A stretch of 64,000 nucleotides of DNA, from positions 372,001 through 436,000 of the forward strand of contig JAOTON010001031.1 of the NCBI GenBank assembly GCA_034440635.1, given 5' to 3'. This DNA is from Lepas anatifera (lineage: Eukaryota > Arthropoda > Thecostraca > Lepadidae). Below are positions 45,698 through 56,765 of the stretch, piece after piece. Every line of letters begins with the position of its first letter. Within the stretch, counting starts at the first letter, position 1. Below the pieces are notes generated by a model that had not been told where the DNA came from, searched no databases, and saw only the letters and a program-made list of their open reading frames with translations. The position numbers and the translations under genes were made by a program.

Positions 45698-48064
45698 TTA
45701 CTTGTTCAATGTGGCTTTACGGAAACTGTCAAATTTCTTTCTGTGGTACTCTACGACTTGAAGCAAACAGCTTCTCTGTTCTCGGTTGGTGGTGATGTGA
45801 GTCGCAAAGTCACTCATGAGTTTGACTCCTCTCTCAGCCACATCATTCGTCACTTTACTGACTTCACAAACTGCTGTGCCTTCTTGTAGCTGTCATTTTC
45901 TCCCCAGGAGTCTGCAGGGGCAGTGAGCCAGTCACACTTCACCCCAAGAGCGTCAAACATGAAGTGAGACTCTGGGCCTACCAAGTCTGTGAGAAGTGTA
46001 GCCTCGTTGATGACAGGAAATACTGGCTTTCCTCTCCTGTAACTGTCAGGTTTCTCTGTCTCTGACAGCTTGACAGCGAGCTCCTCCTTTGAGACTTGGT
46101 CATGATGTCATTCGAGCTGAATAAGGTGAATGTTACCAGCTCCTGGGTCAGATACCAGCGGTGGTTCGTCAATTTCTTCAGAACAGATGTCGCTAGTTCA
46201 TGATCATGCTGTTTGTATTGCAGCATGTCCTGCATCAGCTGGAGGTCATGGATCGGTGCGTCAGCAGCAGATGTTGCCGTCACCCAATGTCTTGTGTAGA
46301 ACAATGCCAGGAACCTATTTATCCTCGCCAGCTGGAAGATAGTGTCATTGTTGTACCTCAGTTCCTTGGAGAACAGGAACATTTTCATGGAGTAAATATT
46401 CCTGGCCATCCACCGGGCTTGGTGAATGGCACCTGGCTTGGCCCAGTGGATGCCTTCTGCTGGTTTCTCACCGGGGAGGATCAGACAAAGTTCTGCGACC
46501 TCTCTATAATCTGCTCTCGGGCTTGCTTCCTCGAGGAAACTGTTCACAATTTCAACTGTTGTTGCCTTCTTCTGTTCTAGGTCTTGCTCGACTGGGTCCA
46601 GAACTCTTGGACATCCCTTATCCAACATGTCCCACTTCTCTTTCACATTGTTGAACATTGGGTTGTCAGGACTCTTGACCTTGCTGAAGACAGCCTCCCA
46701 GGCACCTCCAACTATTACCTCAGATATGTGATGGCGACAGGCGAAGTAGAATACCTTTTTGTCCAGCTTTTCTTCAATCAACTTTGCCGCACCCTTGTTG
46801 ACGCCACTGTTGCTTGCTGTGGTATCAAAAACCAAGCCTACAACCTTGTCTGCGAGACCCCATGTTTCAATTAGCTCCAATGATGCATTGCACTGCTGGA
46901 TCCCTGTGGAACTGTCTATGAAGGGCACACCAAGCAACTTCCCTTCTTCATAATGTGGAGCGCCAGAGACGAGCACCGCAAGACTTTCAACTGGGTATGT
47001 TTCACCAAGAACATCCCTCACGAGTTTGCCATCCCAGTGTAGTGTGCAGTAATCTGGCGGACTTTCCATGAAGTCATTCATGTAACTTTGACTCAAGTTT
47101 TGGCGAATGTTTATCCTGTTTCGTCTTGTAGTGGAGGTTGATATAAAAAAGTCATCAAGATCCGCGCCTCCTGCCTTCAGCAGAGCAGAGACCATGGCGG
47201 TAGTCTGGTTATCAGAGAGTGATAACCGATCTGCAGCGCTGCAAATTTCTTCACTAGTCATAACTGACCGTGACAAGTGTAAGGTTAAGGTTTTTGTAAG
47301 TACTGGGTTTTGATGAACAGCCTGGTGTTGGCTCAGCAAATTCTGAATCCTCACTAGTTCCAGTGCCTTGGCTGTTTTCTGGGTCTTCATCAAGTTGAAA
47401 TTTCCCCAACTCCTGCTGCTTCAGCAGTCACTGGTGACAGCATTCTCTCTTCTCTTTCTTCCCGGAAGCTTTTCTGTCTTGACTTCTTCTCAAACTTTGT
47501 CATGGCCTGACATATATGCAAGTCGAGTGGTTTGTTGGTCTAAGTAGAAGTTGACGTCTTCTTCTTTGGTCTCCTTTGTAAGCAGCCTGTCAGTTTTTAT
47601 CTCCTCCACAGCATCTTTTGATCCAATGTCAAACAACTTTTCCAGCTCGTTCAGAAAGTCAGTTCGTTTCTCCTCCTCAGGTTTGCTGTCTCTTCCCTTG
47701 TTTCTGATTATTTTTCTGTACTTTTCATGAAGGATCAGGAAGTGGTTGACTGCATTTGGTCCTGTCAGTGTTTTAATCCTTGCCATATTCCAGAATGGCA
47801 ACACGACATCCACCGTATCACTGGCCAGAGACCTTGTATCACTGTTGGGATTCTTGTTTCTCAAATGCAGGAAATATTGGAACACCTGGCGATTAGTAGG
47901 AAGCTGATAGCCACTGATACTGGAGCTGGCTTGCCCAATGAGAAACACATCACTTGACGACCTAGTGACGGGCGTTGCCACCTTTCTTCTTTTTGCGTTG
48001 GTTCATGCTCTTTGCTTATATCGCTGACCACTTTCCCGCTGCGTAGTTTTCTTCCAGATTCCAT
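45698..48064 (-). pseudogene. CRHH-family protein with hAT-like RNase H fold features, frameshifted
   Basis: It starts MESGRKLRSGK at 48064. An N-terminal alpha-helical-looking domain occupies 47,981-47,490 (LPTNRQVFQYF, DVVLPFWNMAR, EKLFDIGSKDAVEEI, LAYMSGHD). The main body is a 471-codon ORF at 47,393-45,978: LHWDGKLV (Asp 121), VGLVFDTTASN (Asp 190) and YFACRHH (219-222). An Asp followed by a C-x-x-H-type motif is the pattern of hAT transposases. Past 45,978 the same protein continues in another frame (LVGPESHFMFDALGVKCDWL), then, after one more shift, NDVAERGVKLMSDF, to a stop at 45,698; the Glu there may complete the acidic triad. At least four frameshifts exist. I know the family as uncharacterised, multi-copy proteins in many invertebrates; a transposase role is inferred from the fold pattern and the surrounding inverted repeats. 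Confidence 0.7.
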
Positions 48065-48825
48065 GTCAGCACCTCTCATTCAACCTGAAATGAAGAAATA
48101 AACATAACTCTTTTTAACCTATTGCTCGATTGCATAAAGAGAAACGTTTTGCAATCAATTCATTTGTTATATAACATCATTCATTCTGAGCATCACAATA
48201 TGTGTGTATGCTTGTGCGTTAAGATCAATACAATTTACACACGTTTTCACAGTGGCAGGCACTCGCTAACTTCAGCCCAAATTCCAGAACGATAATTCGA
48301 TCACTTTGCGTACCTAAGGACGCCCATTTCGCTAACGAAAACGATACATTTTTTTAGCTGTTGAGTGAGTAAGAAGACCAAAACCTTTTAAATGATGTTC
48401 CGAATGTATCATAAGCGAAACGTAAAACACGAAATAACCTTTGAAATAAAAACAAAGTATTTTAAACTGGAAATCTATATTGGTGCCCACAATCCACATA
48501 CAGCAAATGCAAAAGTAAGCAATATTCACAACACAAACCTTTTACCACACGCTTGTAGATCCTTGCTGAACGACCTCCACACAGTGTCTGATGCGACTGA
48601 ACAGTGCCCGGCATCATGTTCACTAGCTGGGCGCCGAGAGGAGTCAAATGCTCAACAAGAACCTGAGCTGGCCATCGGAAATGTGATCATCGCGGTGCGG
48701 GGAACGAGCTTGGCTGTAGCCGAGTCTTTGTTTTGGAAATCACAGTCAGGCATGCCTCTGTCGACTATCGATGTGTGAAATGAGCGGTCACAAAATACAC
48801 TCCTATAAAAAAGGGTTCCAAGGAT
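48065..48825. other. Leader region of the CRHH gene; no other gene
   Basis: TTTCAG directly upstream of the start region (minus strand, near 48,085) could be a splice acceptor, so a 5' non-coding exon may lie further right. Short ORFs here are unsupported. Confidence 0.35.
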
Positions 48826-49636
48826 AATGACCTAGGTCAAGCTTACGCCATGACCCGGTATGGTCATATTTTATTTTAATCAAATTCCCGTGACAAGACA
48901 AGCACCGTGAAATAAAAATGAGAGCTCTATCTCAATTTGGTGATTATTTATTGTCCTTTGAATATATAACTTATAGGTGACCTTAGATGACCCCTGAAAG
49001 GTCAAATACTTAAATGAACAACTTGAGAGCAATAAACGTATTAAGACTATACGGCAGAAGCAGTTAGAACTTATTCATGCCATATTTGCTTAAAAAACCG
49101 GCCTGTTGCCTTTTTATTCATATCCTTATAATGGGGTGACCTCAAAATTGACCCCATCTTAGGTAAAAAATAATAATTATTATGTGCAGATGTGTAGCCC
49201 ATGATGTCTGCGTGCTGCTGAAGCAGTTTCAAACTAATCGGTTGACACTTAATCCCTTGGCACCGCATCAAACTCGTGATTTCGGGTTTTGAGGTCGGGT
49301 CACGTGACCTTAGATATCTCCATGACCTGAGATGACCCGACAGAAAAAATTAAGACTTGGGTAGAATGGGGAAAGATGCATTAGCTTTCATTTGGCAGCA
49401 TTTTTCACGCTATAGCATCATTCTCTAAGAAGCTATAATTCAAACAATGACCAAATATCCCGAATTTAGCAGTGTTTTTTTAAAACTTCAACAAAAAAAC
49501 TATATGGCTTTTGAGGCAGGCATAGCAAAGGTCCAAGATCAAAATAAAGGCTATATTCCGTTCATTGAGACCTTGGAGAACGGGAAAAGTATCAGTTTGA
49601 ACACTTTTGAACACAAAGGTCTAATATGAACAGGTC
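48826..49636. repeat. Right long inverted repeat of the CRHH unit
   Basis: It is the complement of 43,994-44,810 with scattered differences; identity looks close to nine bases in ten over most of the length by eye. It ends in a doubled GGTCTAAT motif at the outer edge. Confidence 0.85.
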
Positions 49637-49644
49637 TAATGTCT

Positions 49645-49960
49645 GCCCCACACAAGCCCCGCGCACACGGTGTTTTGAGGATCGAGGTTGGTTAAGAAGA
49701 ATCTTTGTCCCACACGGCGCGGGCGAATGGGGAAGGCGATGCCAGGGTCGAGTTCCGGTGGGGTAAAATGTAACCCTGGGCTGCAGTACGAATAACCGGT
49801 GTTTTATTCCGCGCACAACCTCTGACAACAGTTGCTTGTCCCGCAGGATTTAGTTGATTTAGTTGTATTTTGCTCCACCGGAACTCAATCCTGGTATCAT
49901 TATCCTTGCGCGAGCTGTTTTGGACAAACTCTTAACCTCAAAACCCCGTGCAAACTGGGA
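49645..49960. repeat. R2 repeat copy 2, right part
   Basis: It continues R2 copy 1 from about 26,930 (GTGTTTTGAGGATCGAGGTT, then CGAATAACCGGTGTTTTATT, then ACAACCTCTGACAACAG). Confidence 0.85.
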
Positions 49961-50105
49961 TTCTAATAAGGGTTCTAAACGGGTAGTGTGTCGTGAGCCA
50001 CTTCTGAGTCGAACTCCCAACATGGAAACTCTGGATATTTTTATAATTAAACACTGTAGATGTATTTTCCCTTCACTTAGTATACATTCGTTTGTACGTT
50101 GGTGC

Positions 50106-50256
50106 CAGTGGTAGACCCAGGGTTCAGTGGGCAGGAGACTGGGGGCGCAAGCCTCCCCTGTCATTGCCTCGAAACAGTATCCGGCTGTGTATTACCCATA
50201 GGCGCTGACATTTAGGGGGGACTTGAGCCCTCACCCCCACCCCTTGTATCTGGCTC
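50106..50256. mobile_element. hAT-type MITE, CAGTGGTGGATCC family
   Basis: It shares start CAGTGGTAGACCCAGGGTTC, TTGCCTCGAAACAG, a G-run and CTTGTATCTGGCTC with 3,646-3,790. The right end has decayed and no duplication is seen. Confidence 0.75.
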
Positions 50257-50380
50257 ATATTTATCAGTTTACGCATTCTCATTTTTCGATAAGAATGGGA
50301 GTTTCCCGTCCCCCTAACCAGGTGGCATCCGCAAAGCCAGATAGTAAGCTCTGATTGGTGCTCTGTTTTCCTCTGATGAC

Positions 50381-50385
<5 letters not shown>

Positions 50386-50428
<43 letters not shown>
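50386..50428. repeat. (GA)n microsatellite
   Basis: About 40 bp of GA dinucleotides. The Leu-Ser and Arg-Glu ORFs across it are artefacts. Confidence 0.95.
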
Positions 50429-50431
<3 letters not shown>

Positions 50432-50448
50432 TAAACTGGTCAACTCGG

Positions 50449-50730
50449 TCAGTGGCGGATCTAGCGGTTGGTTTGAGGGGCAAACCAAAGTCGAAAGAAA
50501 AACCGTCGCGCGGAAAATTGCGCTAATATGCCTTTCGTAGGATTTTGGGAACTGAGACGAAAGCAAAAACGTCAGGGGTGAAAATATGGGCTCAGATACA
50601 TTTTTCCTATCAAGCAATATTTCCACTGAACTCTCTAATTCTGTTTAGTTAGAGTTAACCAAAATTTTGTTAAAGCTAAAATAAGTCGGGAAAGAGGATG
50701 CTTGGCAAAAATTTTTCCCCGTTTCCTTTG
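50449..50730. mobile_element. Truncated hAT-type MITE, CAGTGGCGGATCTA family
   Basis: It begins CAGTGGCGGATCTAGCGG and follows the 35,352 element for about 280 bp (AAACCGTCGCG, AAATATG, CTGTTT), then loses similarity; no right terminus. Confidence 0.6.
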
Positions 50731-51069
50731 GGGCATGCTTCCAGAACTCGGTTACTGAGATGAGTGACACATTTACGTTATTGCAATGGGTATGGCTGTG
50801 AGAAAATAGAGAAAATAGATCGATTTAATACTTTTCTAACTCATCATTCAATATTGCACTAGGACAATCACATTGGTAGTTTTCGTAGCTTCAATTTAGG
50901 GGTCCCTAGTACTCTGAATTGGCCCATGAATATAATATTACGTCAACGACCGAGGTGGTTTTTCACATTTTATTCCTTTTACTGATTTCTGCGACAGCAG
51001 GTAGGCTTCAAAAATATTGTGACAGAGCAGGCATATGGCACGTGAAGTTTGTGACATTTAGCCAACTTT

Positions 51070-51273
51070 CGTCACCTCTGGTGAGCGGGGTTCTCCCTCT
51101 GTAGTCTCCTGTCCACCACGAGCCTGTATTGTCTAACTCGACATGTCCTATTGTGGGCAGGTGTTGATTTATGAACGGAGACTAAGGTGTGTACTGGGGT
51201 GTCGTAGTGAGCCTGGAGTAGTGTAAAGTGATGCCAGTGAACGTGAAAACCCCTCGTGAGGCGGCTACACCTC
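51070..51273. repeat. R3: 3' flank shared by tRNA-Phe copies
   Basis: Matches 12,040-12,243, 12,780-12,992 and 20,970-21,054 (CTAACTCGACATRTCCTRTT, GTACTGGGGTSTCGT, GGCGGCTACACCTC). It is the sequence next to the 3' end of four of the six tRNA-Phe copies. Confidence 0.8.
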
Positions 51274-51346
51274 TGCCGAAACCCGGGATCGAACCGGGGA
51301 CCTTTAGATCTTCAGTCTAACGCTCTCCCAACTGAGCTATTTCGGC
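51274..51346 (-). tRNA. tRNA-Phe (anticodon GAA)
   Basis: Identical over 73 bases to the gene at 21,055, with intact acceptor stem, GAA anticodon and A/B boxes. It has an R3 3' flank with TTTT about 25 bases downstream, and a GA tract (TC in tRNA orientation) at 51,361-51,396 on its 5' side, as with the two decayed copies. Confidence 0.95.
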
Positions 51347-51361
51347 TTGAGCTTTAGGAAG

Positions 51362-51398
<37 letters not shown>

Positions 51399-51487
51399 CT
51401 AAAGGTTTTAGGCGCACAGATAAACAATAATTACCCGGAATTCGTGAGCAGCCTCGACATCTAGGCCCGCGGTAGGCACGCGCTACT

Positions 51488-53380
51488 GCCTCTTACACGA
51501 GCCATACAAATTATGTCCGGACCTAGGCGGAGCATGGCGACACAAAATCAACCGATGTAAAAAACCAATGAATGGTAAATCATGTATCTAAATGAAACAT
51601 TTATGTAAGCCAATAATCCCTTATTCTCCGTTGGTTTTTAAGTAAAATAATGAGAGAAAATCATTTTATTCAAAAACATAACGATGCTACGCCACAATTC
51701 CTTCACTTACTACTAGTTCTCCCTAACTGGAGGGTCAGAAACCGACTGACAAAAGGGCGCCAGATACCCGGATACATGAGTCGATTGGTTCGTTTTCACG
51801 GTTGGTACGAAGATAGTGTACACTGAAGGTGTCCATGTACCCGGGGTAAGTGAGACTAACAATGACGATTACAAAACCGTGGTTTTCCACTGCCGAAACC
51901 CGGGATCGAACCGGGGACCTTTAGATCTTCAGTCTAACGCTCTCCCAACTGAGCTATTTCGGCTGCAAGCAGTTCCGGAGTTCGGTGACAGAGTTGCAGT
52001 TTGCAGGCGGTATCTACACCGGTGGGGGGGTGGGTGTCCTTGCCGTTAGGTGCACCAGCTTCGCCTTTTTTGCTGTGGGTTATACCAGAGCAATGGTATT
52101 GGCATGGTGCTTTCTGACATTAGCGGTGCTTTTCTGACTTTTAGGGGTGAGCGAGCACCCCTAAAAGTACACTACTTTACACACCTGGTGGAAGATCTAC
52201 CTTATCGATTTCGTTGAAAACAGCTTTGCTAAAACTATTGAAATATCCCAAACTTGTGTTAGCTTGTCCTTATCAGAAAACCGAACAACACTCCGGAAAC
52301 CGAAACAGCCTGACATCAGGGCCTTGGCAGAGTTACACTGCCACACCTATGGACAGACCATTAAATACGCGGATCCAGGGAGGGGGCAAGGGAGGGAGGT
52401 GCCCCCATCGACCCTCGGCGCCCCCTGAAAAATGGATGGCTGAAATTCAGTGGCGACACCCTGATATATTTGCATAACTCATACCTTCTTTCAAAAACTT
52501 TTCTACCTCCAACACTGCATATTTGGCGCCAATGTCATGTCTAGTTTTCTCTAAAACAATCCTCACGACTCCCCTGTTCCGCAGAACACGGTCTCAGGGC
52601 AGCTGCATGGTAAGAGTGCAACCACTTCGGCATCCACCGTGTAGAAATCACTAATGTGAAAACGTCAGCCCTGAACAGTGAAAAGGTTCGAAATGTGAAT
52701 GCTGCAACGAAATAAGCTAAATTTAGAAAACCATTTAGTCATTGAAATCGGCGAATTTACTCGTTAACTGGTAGAAAATGTGTGACCCATTTCAAGGAGC
52801 TACACAGGGCGGATTAAAGACAAAAAGAGGCTTTAACCATGTGGTAGAGAAGAGAAGAATAACGTGTTGATTTGAGAAATATTGTGACGTATTTACTAGA
52901 AGACCACGGAGCACCTTCGAGTTGCTACAGTTTTAACTTGGTAAATATTTCCGTTCTTTTACCATAACTCTTTTATTTGAGCGATATTGTTTCAGTCATT
53001 TTAACAGCTTTGAATGTTTTAGCGAATGAGAAGCATTGCAGTAGATTTACTTTTGTGAGCTGATGGTATATTTGTATCTTAGTATGTCCTAAGACTGCCA
53101 TAGTTATGCCCTAAAATAAGCTGCTGAAGACAGCGGCGGACAATTAAAACTTATAAAACTATTGTCTTTGATACCTTTTGGTCAGCAATCATCACAAGCT
53201 ATACCTTTTGACGGATTCTCGTAACTGTAGGGGAAAGTTTTCTACTACCGCACACCTAACGGGAATTTCACATTTATTACAGTACGGAGCAATTGCAAAT
53301 CGTGCATTTGGAATCCCATGGCTTAATGCATTGTCTAACATCTGTCAGGCTTAGAAAGCCATACCAGCTGCCCGGTAGGC
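51488..53380. repeat. R1 repeat copy A (uninterrupted)
   Basis: It aligns with copy B over the whole length and with copy C from the tRNA rightward. It holds a tRNA-Phe gene, a shared GGATCCAGGGAGGGGGCAAG, then GGCGCCCCCTGAAAAATGG segment, the single CCTTCGAG and TTTTAACT sites where copy C carries insertions, and the GTTATGCCCT site where copy B carries the gypsy element. No protein-coding gene. Confidence 0.88.
51891..51963 (-). tRNA. tRNA-Phe (anticodon GAA)
   Basis: Identical over 73 bases to the gene at 21,055. R1 flanks on both sides. An AAAA (TTTT on the tRNA strand) lies about 20 bases downstream. It lies 545 bases from its neighbour at 51,274, same strand. Confidence 0.95.
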
Positions 53381-53382
53381 GG

Positions 53383-53612
53383 AACATGACCTAGGCGGAC
53401 CTAGGCGGAACATGGCGACAAAAAATCAAGCAATGTAAAAAAACCAATGAATGATAGATCATGTAATCTAAATGAAACATTGATATAAGCCTATAAACCC
53501 TTATTCTCTGTTGGTTTTTAAGTAATTAGGTGATAATAAGGGAAAAATCATTTTATTCAAGAACATAACGATGCTACGCCACAATGCCTTCACTTACTAC
53601 CAGAGACGGCGG
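53383..53612. repeat. R1 repeat copy D, first 230 bp only
   Basis: Starting at CCTAGGCGGAACATGGCGAC it repeats 51,520-51,715, directly after copy A ends. It breaks off into a MITE-like G/C-rich stretch (GGCGGATTCCATTTTGGAG) also seen near 60,620. Confidence 0.8.
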
Positions 53613-54009
53613 ATTCCATTTTGGAGAAGTGGTGCAAGATTTTCTGGAGGGGGCACCATCATCCCTTGGGGGGCGCCTTTGCTATCCAAGGGCATTCTGC
53701 AGAAACTCTTTGGACTCGGCGTGCGAGGCCACTTGGGGTGGCTTATTTCTAATATTCAGATAAATAGGTATCTTAGATTTCGCGTAAACTAAGTCGTATC
53801 GGATTGGTATCAGCAACAAAGTGGCATAGCCCAGGATTCTGTGATTTTCATAGCCTTGTTTGCAGTTATTATTTTTTATATAAATTTTGTCCAAGTTGTT
53901 CTCAGTTCCACTGCTGGAGTCGGAGTCTCACTAAAGTCCTCAAGGGACTTGTCACGGAGACCCCGACCCCACCACCCGAACGAGCAACTCCTTCGATGAA
54001 GGGTTGATT
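53613..54009. other. No gene recognised; MITE-like start
   Basis: GGCGGATTCCATTTTGGAG, then GGGGGCACC and GGGGGGCGCC resemble one side of a hAT-type MITE. The rest is unassigned. Confidence 0.4.
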
Positions 54010-54227
54010 TAGAAGCCAAAATTTAACGTCCCACAAAGCACAGGGACGGCCGCCCCGCTCAGGTCAACCTCTCACCAGTCAGTTGCCAGCCGACCTGTAC
54101 GTCGGGTAAACTATTGAGCGCCGGAGCGTCTCAGGGGAACCGATCCCAAGCCTGGACATGCACTGCCACTGCATGCTTCTGAGCAGCGGACCGGAGCCCA
54201 ACGCTCTACCAACTGAGCTACCGGGGC
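54010..54227 (-). repeat. tRNA-derived SINE-like sequence
   Basis: The minus strand opens GCCCCGGTAGCTCAGTTGGT, a textbook A box, and continues as a tRNA 5' half (AGAGCGTTGGGCTCCGGTCC). A B-box-like GGGATCGGTTCCCC follows about 70 bases further on, beyond normal tRNA spacing. It is therefore not a working tRNA gene. The 3' end is not well defined. Confidence 0.5.
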
Positions 54228-54241
54228 GGTTCTTATGATCA

Positions 54242-56040
54242 ATGATATTGCAGACACTTCCCGCCAACATACGTCATGTGCTTTTTGTTGAAGACTTCAC
54301 AATATGGGTGACAGCGTCTACTACAGCAGCTGCGCAGAGGTGGCTGCAGCTCAGCCTTGACACATTGCAGCAATGGATCATACACAATGGACTGAAATTT
54401 TCAAGTTCAAAGACAAACTGCATGCACTTCTATAATAGACATTGAGACTGAATACCCGATGTTGTAAATTCGCGGAAATCGGAGCGACGTTGTAGCAGAA
54501 ACTAGATTTATCGGGCTCACACTCGATAAACTTTCATATGTGCCACACCTGAAGGATTTTCGCAAAAAAGTTTCGATGCGCTGAAAATACTGGAAAGTGT
54601 TGACGAGGATGAGATACGGTGCGAATAGAGAAATGTTTCTCATGCTATACACGTTATACGCTTATCGCCTATATATACGTTATACGCACGTTATACGCTC
54701 ATCCTTATACGCTACGTTATAAGCTTCTTATGTTATATAGATCACTTATTCGTTCGAAGATCGAGTTCGGCTGTGTTGTGTATGAGGCCGCTCCTTAGTC
54801 CGCGAAAAAGATTATCGATATGTCCATCGTCACGCTATCAGAATAGTAACAGGGGCGTTCCAAGCTTCACCCATAATAAGCATGCTAGTGGAAATTAGTG
54901 AAATACCGCTACAAATGCGCAGTAAGACACTCGCTTTGCATCAAGCCATTAAAGGGAATGTGGCACCTTTAGAACGTGATTTTAACTGAGAAAGCCAAGT
55001 TGTAAAGCAAGTCGGAAAACCAGGTGCTCTACATATGATTTGTCTTGGAACTTGATATTTCCGTAGAAAAAAGCTAAAACCTACCCGAAATGTACCTCTC
55101 ATGTACCTCTCGCCAGGCGGCCATTGTTGTGAGCTGCTGGTGTGACGACATATGCTGACATCACGATGAGCATCAGCCAATCGAAGCCCTTGAAGTTTTT
55201 CGAGCATGGTAGTGGTTGCCAGATCATGATATCATCCACAGGCAGATATGTATTTCTTTTCCTAGAGGAGTATTTTAAAAAATCAAAGTATTGAGCTTGT
55301 TGTATATTTCTCAGAGAAATCATGAGTGGTTTCATTATTTTCGGCTAAAAGTGCGCCTAATTACACAAAATTCCAGGATTTTACCAAGGTATCACGTTCC
55401 CTTTAAAACCAGTCACCAACACGCCACACATACCAAACATTTTTCTGGCGACGCCTACCGCTGTCAGATAGACAGTGGCTCGCGCGTTGCAACCCGTCAC
55501 CCGGGAGTGAGAGTCTGTGCCTGGCTGGCACAGGCTGGTATCGACAGCAGCCTCGTAGAACCACATGAAGCAGCTGTTATTGAACCATAGCGCATCTCGA
55601 GAGTTAACATGAACACAGATCTACTCCAACAAAGCAAAAGTTTGCCTCCTGAACCGACGCGCCAGTAGTTTATGAACTTGCGTGCGGAGCCGTTCGAAAC
55701 CCACGTCTGTTTCTATACAGACGGTTGCAAAAGAAAGTGACAATGGCACAGGGCGGGGATTTGTTGGTGACGATGTTGAGAAGTTTTCTAGTTTGCCTTA
55801 CGAAGGATCCATATTTACTTCAGAGCTGTACGCCATTTTTTGCTGTTTGGACCAGGTGTCTAAGCTGATGGCGAGGAAGTTTGCGATTTTTACCGATTCG
55901 CTGTATTATCTACATACATTGAAGCCATTGTATTTCCATAATGCGTCATCACCTTGGCGGGCCATGCTGAAGATGACTGGATCTTCTGTGTGCACTGATT
56001 GGTTCAGTAGGAAGACACAGGTAGTTTGGAGGGCTACCAT
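54242..56040 (+). mobile_element. Decayed I-type LINE: reverse transcriptase and RNase H remains
   Basis: Plus-strand frames read VLFVEDFTIWVTAS (the catalytic pair VDD is VED), LQQWIIHNGLKFSSSKTNCM, then in other frames a thumb region (LDKLSYVPHLKDF, ASPIISMLVEISEIPL). After an insertion, an RNase H domain follows at about 55,690-56,000 (YTDG-like start, GSIFTSELYAI, KFAIFTDSLYYL). The domain order fits I-clade LINEs. It is full of stops and shifts, and both ends are missing. Confidence 0.75.
54949..55406. mobile_element. TTAA MITE inserted in the I-type LINE
   Basis: TTAA at 54949-54952 and 55403-55406. The inverted ends are AGGGAATGTGGCACCTTT and, complemented, AGGGAACGTGATACCTTGG. The host LINE reading continues on both sides. 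It is non-coding and unrelated to the AGGTCA-rich family. Confidence 0.75.
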
Positions 56041-56765
56041 CTCAGCCTAAAAACTCGATCAGAGCGAGCCTGCTGGTCGCCTGAGCTTATTCTGGGCTCC
56101 GTCTGGTGACTCGATGAAGATCCAGCTCCCCGCTCGTGACCCCTCCGTGCACTGACCCGTCGGTCCACACCCATGTGGCACATTGAGTCAGGGAAGCGAG
56201 GTGGAGGAGAGCTACTCGCTTCTTCCGGACAGGTGGCGCTTCTGATGTCAGTGGGCCCACGTCTAGTTGAAATGTGACTCACTCTCCTGATACCCACGGC
56301 GGAAGACGTCGAGGAAGGAGAGACTCGATGGGGAGGGAGAAGCCTGCTTGATCCCACATCTCTCTGCCCACCTGCCGCCACCCGGTCACCGAGGAGAGTC
56401 GAGAGGGCGCTGTCGCCTCCGCACGTCTTCACAGAGGGTCTTCAGGCGGCAGCGCATGGACTTTCACCAGCAGTCGGGTCGCGAGTACCCTCCTTCTGGC
56501 CGCTACGGGGGAGTCTTACCTCGGCTGGGGGTGGGGCGGGTGCATCCTGTGATGATACGCGCCGACGCTCTCCTTTGCGTTCCAGCAGCTCGACATGAAA
56601 TGGCGGTGTGGCGTGGAGCCACGCTGCGTGGAGCCAGGGAGTGCTTGGACACTTTGAAACTGTTTTCTTTTTATTCTAGTGGGTCCTATTTATGTCACAA
56701 ATCACACATGCCTATTCCTGCCATGATCTATTTCAACATTCAATCACATGGCTACCAAAATTATA
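56041..56765. other. GC-rich sequence without recognised gene
   Basis: Overlapping ORFs on both strands (to 149 codons) reflect composition; no domain is recognised. Confidence 0.4.

Larger units (their letters stand above)
43993..49644 (-). mobile_element. Transposon-like unit with 0.8-kb inverted repeats around a CRHH-family gene
   Basis: R2 copy 1 (26.4-27.2 kb) is continuous where this block interrupts copy 2, so the block is an insertion. GCCCCACT (43985-43992) and GCCCCACA (49645-49652) are a 7-of-8 target duplication. The ends are inverted: GACCTGTTCATATTAGACCT at 43994 and its complement ending at 49636, continuing for about 810 bp on each side. Inside is a degraded gene with hAT-like RNase H features. 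An 8-bp duplication fits the hAT superfamily; inverted repeats this long do not fit ordinary hAT elements. Confidence 0.75.

Noticed and set aside
46130..46874. Plus-strand ORFs of 70-126 codons
   Set aside because: Antisense shadows of the CRHH gene, without domains.
54149..54227. Functional tRNA gene
   Set aside because: Only the 5' half fits a tRNA; the anticodon and T arms do not fold at normal spacing.
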